DNA of 10,000 nucleotides from Nitrososphaerales archaeon (GTDB lineage: Archaea > Thermoproteota > Nitrososphaeria > Nitrososphaerales > CADDZS01): contig JASHXQ010000053.1 of the NCBI GenBank assembly GCA_030043455.1, forward strand, positions 1-10,000, given 5' to 3'. The translations under genes and the position numbers were made by a program. Below, one piece after another: positions 6,906 to 10,000 of this stretch; within the stretch, counting starts at the first letter, position 1, and each line of letters starts with the position of its first letter. The notes beneath the pieces were generated by a model, which did not search any database, had not been told where the DNA came from, and saw only the letters and a program-made list of their open reading frames with translations.

Positions 6906-6975
6906 AGAAAAGGTACCGGAAATCCAGGCAGGGATTCGAAATGTCTCGGCAAAAATGGAGAATGACGATCATGGA

Positions 6976-7854
6976 CTAACTTTTCTTCGAGGGGCTGAAT
7001 TCCTCCCAGATTTCGCCCAGAGAAGCCATATCCTGCGTCCCCATGCCGCTAGACTTAGCAATTTGATAGACCAATTGCGCAGCGGGCGTGAGAAACAAGG
7101 GATGGTTCTTCTGCTCAGCCAGATGCGAGGCCAGAGTAAGATCCTTTAACATGAGATCTACGCTGAAAACTGTCTTCAGATTCCCTTGGAGGACACGTGG
7201 CACCTCCTTTTCGAACAACCTGCTTACTCCCAGGGCTGGGCTTTGCACCACGGTTTCGTAGAACACCCTGGGATCCAGATCGAGAGCTTTACAGAGTGAC
7301 AAGATCTCGCACATCAGCGTATTATTTACCCCGGTCATCATGTTATTGAGTATCTTCACTACGTTACCAGATCCACTCTTACCCACGTAGACAATTTGCT
7401 TCGCGAGAGCTGAGAGTACTGGTTTGCAGCTTTCCACCACTTCTCGTTCGCCACCACAGGGAAGAGTCCACTGCCCAATATTTTCAGGCCGCCCTAACAC
7501 CGGCGCGTCAATGTAATGAATTCCTTTTTCCTTTGCAGATGCTGCCATCTGGATAGTAGTATCCGGACTCACCGTACTCATGTCGATGATGGTGGTTCCG
7601 GTTGCAGCAAGACGAATGAGTTCAGTGGCTGCCTCAATAACGTCACTGTCTCTAGGTAGCGAAAGTATGATGGGTGAAGCTTCATTGGCTACTTGTTCTA
7701 GACTCGATGCCGGGCGTCCCTGAATCGATTTTAGATTCTCGAGTCCAGCGGGCAGCTTATCGAAGCCTAGCACTTCGCGTCCTGAATTGATGATGTTACC
7801 AGCAATCTTCGAGCCCATGTTTCCAATACCTACGAGACCAACGCTATCTTTCAT
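6976..7854 (-). CDS. 3-hydroxyisobutyrate/beta-hydroxyacid dehydrogenase family protein
   Basis: An NAD(P)-dependent oxidoreductase of the beta-hydroxyacid dehydrogenase family, 292 residues from ATG 7854. The N-terminal Rossmann motif GLVGIGNMGSKIAG is at 6-19. The substrate-binding DMSTVSP is at 91-97. The second signature reads DAPVLGRPENIG (116-127), a common variant of the DAPVSGG motif. GSGNVVKILNN (161-171) holds the catalytic lysine K167. The all-alpha C-terminal domain follows. Relatives reduce or oxidise 3-hydroxyisobutyrate, tartronate semialdehyde, succinic semialdehyde or similar; the substrate here cannot be read from the sequence. The frame extends upstream to GTG 7893, but ATG 7854 places the Rossmann motif at the usual distance. 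It is the first gene of the leftward block, divergent from the LarA-like gene. Strong family call, weak substrate call. Confidence 0.93.
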   Translation of the reverse strand: MKDSVGLVGIGNMGSKIAGNIINSGREVLGFDKLPAGLENLKSIQGRPASSLEQVANEASPIILSLPRDSDVIEAATELIRLAATGTTIIDMSTVSPDTTIQMAASAKEKGIHYIDAPVLGRPENIGQWTLPCGGEREVVESCKPVLSALAKQIVYVGKSGSGNVVKILNNMMTGVNNTLMCEILSLCKALDLDPRVFYETVVQSPALGVSRLFEKEVPRVLQGNLKTVFSVDLMLKDLTLASHLAEQKNHPLFLTPAAQLVYQIAKSSGMGTQDMASLGEIWEEFSPSKKS

Positions 7855-7920
7855 TGTCAGTGATCTTCCGATTTTTTTCTTCCAAAGACCCACCGTGTAT
7901 AAGGCTTCACTCCTTAGAGT
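7855..7920. promoter_or_regulatory. Divergent promoter region with one shared TATA-like box and an inverted repeat
   Basis: The 66 bases between the two divergent genes contain TATAA (7898-7902), part of GTGTATAAGG. Read on the other strand it is CCTTATACAC, so one box could serve both directions. For the minus-strand gene it would place transcription near 7875, about 20 nt before ATG 7854. For the plus-strand gene the start would fall at about 7921-7927. An inverted repeat TAAGG (7900-7904) / CCTTA (7912-7916) with a 7-nt spacer overlaps the box and is a candidate operator. Inferred from pattern only. Confidence 0.4.
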
Positions 7921-9453
7921 TTGAGCTGGGGATTACAGCTCTTCCACTTTGAAAATCACTTCGAAGGAAATCGCGATTTTTTCAAACAAATGTTAAAACA
8001 TAAATTCGACCAGCCGTTCGCAGATTTGAGTAAACAAGAGGAAACTGTAGGAGTCGAGTACGGTGATACCATTTTTCAATTCAAGAAACCCGAGGATGCA
8101 GATGTAATCAAAAGAGGATCCGGAATAGTTGACCTAGCACCGGTCGCGGACCCAAAGCTAGCAGCGAAAGATGCAATCGACGCGCCTCTTGGAATGAAGA
8201 GCTTGCGCGAATTAGCGAGAGCCGGCTCGAAAGTGGTGATCGCTTTTCCGGACAGGGTGAAGGGCGGAGCACACGCTTTAGCACATCGCAAAATAACAAT
8301 CCCAATTGTCTTGGAAGAACTGAAAGCTGCCGGGGTTCATCGAAACGATATTTACGGCATTTGTGCAATCGGGCTGCATAAGAAGAACACCTGGCAAGAA
8401 TGGATGCAATACCTCGGTCCAGACATTTTGAATTCCTTCGCGCCCTCGCATGTTTTCAATCACGATGCGGTAGATGAAAATGGCATAAAGAGACTCGGTG
8501 AGGATTCTCACGGAAACAAAGTAGACATCAATTCGTTCGTTGCAGATGCGGATTTGACTATAGTCCTGGGACACTGTTTACCCAACCCCTATGGAGGGTA
8601 CAGCGGGGGTTACAAGTCAATCTCAACCGGACTCACGACCCCGGAATCGATCGGATCACACCACAATCCGAAGGTGATGTACTCCCACGATTATCTTCCG
8701 GTCAGCACGAACAGCGACTTTAGACACAGAATCAACTCTATTGGAGAGACAATCGAAGAGCGAATCGGCAAAAAGTTCTTCGTGGTGGATGCGGTCCTCA
8801 ACACGAAAAATGAAATCCTGGAGGTTCACGCTGGAGACGCCGGACTCGTTCAGGAAAAGTGCTGGGAGCTCGCGGAAAAACAATACCGATTGAAATTGAA
8901 GCATCGGTACGACGTTTTCATTGTCGGACAACCTCGAGCCTTTCACTACGGTCCCGGCATGGGAACGAATCCCATTCTAATGCTCCAATCCTTAGGCGCT
9001 CTGGTCGCAAGGGCTTACGGAGCTTTCAGAAAGCAGGGGATGATCGTGTCAGCTTCGCTATGCGACGGCTGGTTCAACGATGAGTGGTTTCCATCCTACA
9101 AGGAAACGTTCGAGATCTACCAGAAGAACCTGACCTATCCCTGGGAAATCGCAGATTATGAGCAGCAGCTCTCCTACAAATCAGAGTACGTCTTCGCTTA
9201 CAGATTTGGCCACGCTTATCACGGATTGCACGGATGTTCGATGATGTATTCGGGGGGCTTTGCTTTGAAGCACGCAAGTAAGGTAACCATTGTCGGTGCT
9301 CGAAGCCCGGGCTATGCAAGGGCTATGGGAATGAGTACTGCGCGAACTATGGATGAGGTGTTGAAGGATTGCCGCGAGACGCTAGGCAATAATCTGAAAA
9401 TTGTGATTCTGCCGGAATATTTTCTAAACCCGGTACCATTCTTCACTTCTTAG
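7921..9453 (+). CDS. LarA-like (lactate racemase N-terminal/DUF2088) protein with altered active site
   Basis: LarA enzymes invert 2-hydroxyacids using a nickel-pincer nucleotide bound covalently to a lysine. Numbering here is from TTG 7921. PNPYGGYSGGYKS (221-233) matches the PHxFAGFSGGxK core: K232 aligns with cofactor lysine K184 of Lactiplantibacillus LarA, and H248 lies 16 residues on, as nickel ligand H200 does. H153 in GLHKK aligns with H108. N222 replaces catalytic H174. D111-RVK aligns with the DxTRP motif, so R75 appears lost, and LQSLGALVARA (355-365) aligns with YQxxK, with G359 at the K298 position. These alignments are from memory. At 510 residues it is longer than the usual 420-430. 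The start is uncertain: ATG 7990 would give 487 residues; neither has a Shine-Dalgarno. Cofactor binding is likely, but simple lactate racemase activity is doubtful. It is divergent from the dehydrogenase-LarC-SDR block. Confidence 0.9.
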   Translation: MSWGLQLFHFENHFEGNRDFFKQMLKHKFDQPFADLSKQEETVGVEYGDTIFQFKKPEDADVIKRGSGIVDLAPVADPKLAAKDAIDAPLGMKSLRELARAGSKVVIAFPDRVKGGAHALAHRKITIPIVLEELKAAGVHRNDIYGICAIGLHKKNTWQEWMQYLGPDILNSFAPSHVFNHDAVDENGIKRLGEDSHGNKVDINSFVADADLTIVLGHCLPNPYGGYSGGYKSISTGLTTPESIGSHHNPKVMYSHDYLPVSTNSDFRHRINSIGETIEERIGKKFFVVDAVLNTKNEILEVHAGDAGLVQEKCWELAEKQYRLKLKHRYDVFIVGQPRAFHYGPGMGTNPILMLQSLGALVARAYGAFRKQGMIVSASLCDGWFNDEWFPSYKETFEIYQKNLTYPWEIADYEQQLSYKSEYVFAYRFGHAYHGLHGCSMMYSGGFALKHASKVTIVGARSPGYARAMGMSTARTMDEVLKDCRETLGNNLKIVILPEYFLNPVPFFTS

Positions 9454-9470
9454 TTTTTGCTCGAATTTTA
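9454..9470 (+). terminator. T-rich stretch after the LarA-like gene
   Basis: TTTTTGC directly follows the TAG stop, then AATTTTA. Archaeal transcription often ends at such T-tracts without a hairpin. The 17-nt gap separates two convergent genes, so a terminator is expected here. No hairpin was seen. Confidence 0.35.
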
Positions 9471-10000
9471 CTAGGGCAATACGAAGTCGGGGGCGGGTCG
9501 ATCCCCCGTTTTATGGATCAGTTCGATTATCGTGCCAAAAGTGTCGAACGTGTCCATGTAAGCAAAATTGGTGGTGAACTCGCCCTTGCTGAATATACCA
9601 GTTTGGAGGGTAGTGATTCCGAGCTTTCCCATCCGCTCCACGGCTTCAGAGAGATCCGGAACTTCAAAGGTGCCCACATGGTGAATCCCACCTTTACCGT
9701 TGCGTTCCCTTAGAAATTCAGCGTAAATACTATTTTCATCCAGTGGCTGGATCAGCTCAACCATCCAAGGGCCTTCCCACGCAAAAGCCAACTTCATGGA
9801 AAAATCGGTCTTTATCCCTCTTACGGTGGTGTTGGATACGCGAAAGTCCGGAGGTGCGAAAGTGTAGAAGTGCCATGGACGCAAGCTGTAAAGATGCGCG
9901 TATCTTTTTGCAGCTTCCAGTAAGTCCGGGTAGACAAACGCGATCTGAGAGATCTTTCCAACGATCTTGAATCCTGCTAAATTCGGTGCTTCAAGAGTCC
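9471..10000 (-). CDS. VOC-superfamily metalloprotein (glyoxalase/epimerase fold), N-terminus beyond window
   Basis: The minus-strand frame is open from the right edge to TAG at 9473-9471: 175 visible residues, with the start not reached. Two beta-alpha-beta-beta-beta modules are recognisable. The first opens with GKISQIAFVYPDLLEAAKRY (visible residues 14-33) and ends in WMVELIQP; the second runs from GGIHHVGTFEV to FGTIIELIH. Candidate metal ligands are Q18, E81, H106 or H107, and E159, the four-ligand pattern of VOC enzymes such as methylmalonyl-CoA epimerase and glyoxalase I. RPWHFYTFAPP and KLAFAWEGPWMVELIQPL are typical of an uncharacterised VOC group seen in archaea and environmental bacteria. 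An internal TTG at 9884 is not the start, because the first module begins upstream of it. The substrate is unknown. It is convergent with the LarA-like gene, so a shared pathway is only suggested by nearness. Confidence 0.88.
   Translation of the reverse strand, partial: TLEAPNLAGFKIVGKISQIAFVYPDLLEAAKRYAHLYSLRPWHFYTFAPPDFRVSNTTVRGIKTDFSMKLAFAWEGPWMVELIQPLDENSIYAEFLRERNGKGGIHHVGTFEVPDLSEAVERMGKLGITTLQTGIFSKGEFTTNFAYMDTFDTFGTIIELIHKTGDRPAPDFVLP

Noticed and set aside
6900..6974. 24-codon minus-strand ORF between the dehydrogenase and LarC genes, ending across the LarC start
   Set aside because: No ribosome binding site, Phe/Cys-rich chance-like translation, and a 70-nt gap readily yields such an ORF.
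6658..7149. Plus-strand 163-residue open frame spanning the LarC start and dehydrogenase end
   Set aside because: It is antisense to two well-supported genes, has no recognisable domain and no Shine-Dalgarno.
8076..8946. Several minus-strand open frames of 71-98 residues
   Set aside because: All lie opposite the LarA-like coding sequence, whose motifs are strong. They are shadows of its codon pattern.
1..10000. CRISPR arrays, insertion sequences, tRNA or rRNA genes
   Set aside because: No regularly spaced repeats, transposase motifs, terminal inverted repeats, cloverleaf-like or rRNA-like segments were recognised on either strand.

Overview
The window looks archaeal, most likely a mesophilic member of the Thermoproteota (Nitrososphaeria- or Bathyarchaeia-like). 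This is an inference. It rests on a membrane-anchored, Ser/Thr-rich surface protein with 13 N-glycosylation sequons and ten extracytoplasmic cysteines, on AT-rich TATA-like boxes upstream of several genes, on frequent TTG starts, and on an archaeal-style LarC. Shine-Dalgarno sites are clear at two genes (GGAGGT and GGGAG) and absent at most others. Nothing in the window fixes the taxon, and an unusual bacterium is not excluded.

Layout. 1-1429 (minus): a large surface protein whose C-terminus runs off the left edge. 1430-1906: a 477-base gap holding the surface-protein promoter with a bulged palindrome, and a doubtful decayed small ORF. 1907-7854 (minus): a six-gene block transcribed leftward in the order beta-hydroxyacid dehydrogenase, short LarC, SDR oxidoreductase, E1-alpha, E1-beta and E2 of a thiamine-diphosphate 2-oxoacid (pyruvate/acetoin-type) dehydrogenase complex. 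7921-9453 (plus): a divergently transcribed LarA-like (lactate racemase/DUF2088) protein, separated from the block by a 66-base shared promoter region. 9471-10000 (minus): a VOC-superfamily (glyoxalase/epimerase fold) protein, convergent with LarA-like and cut by the right edge.

How the genes may work together (inference). LarA enzymes use a nickel-pincer nucleotide cofactor to invert 2-hydroxyacids, and LarC inserts the nickel. Two NAD(P)-dependent dehydrogenases and a dihydrolipoyl acyltransferase complex sit beside them. This suggests a catabolic route in which a 2-hydroxy or sugar-type acid is epimerised or activated, oxidised to an oxoacid, and oxidatively decarboxylated to an acyl-CoA. 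The substrate is unknown. LarB, LarE, E3 (dihydrolipoamide dehydrogenase) and lipoylation genes are not in the window.

The most unusual features are the LarA-like protein, which keeps the cofactor-anchoring lysine and the nickel-ligand histidine but appears to have Asn in place of one catalytic histidine and to have lost other substrate-binding residues; the LarC that stops exactly where its second domain normally begins; and a 13-codon ORF with its own Shine-Dalgarno that overlaps the E1-alpha start as ATGA.
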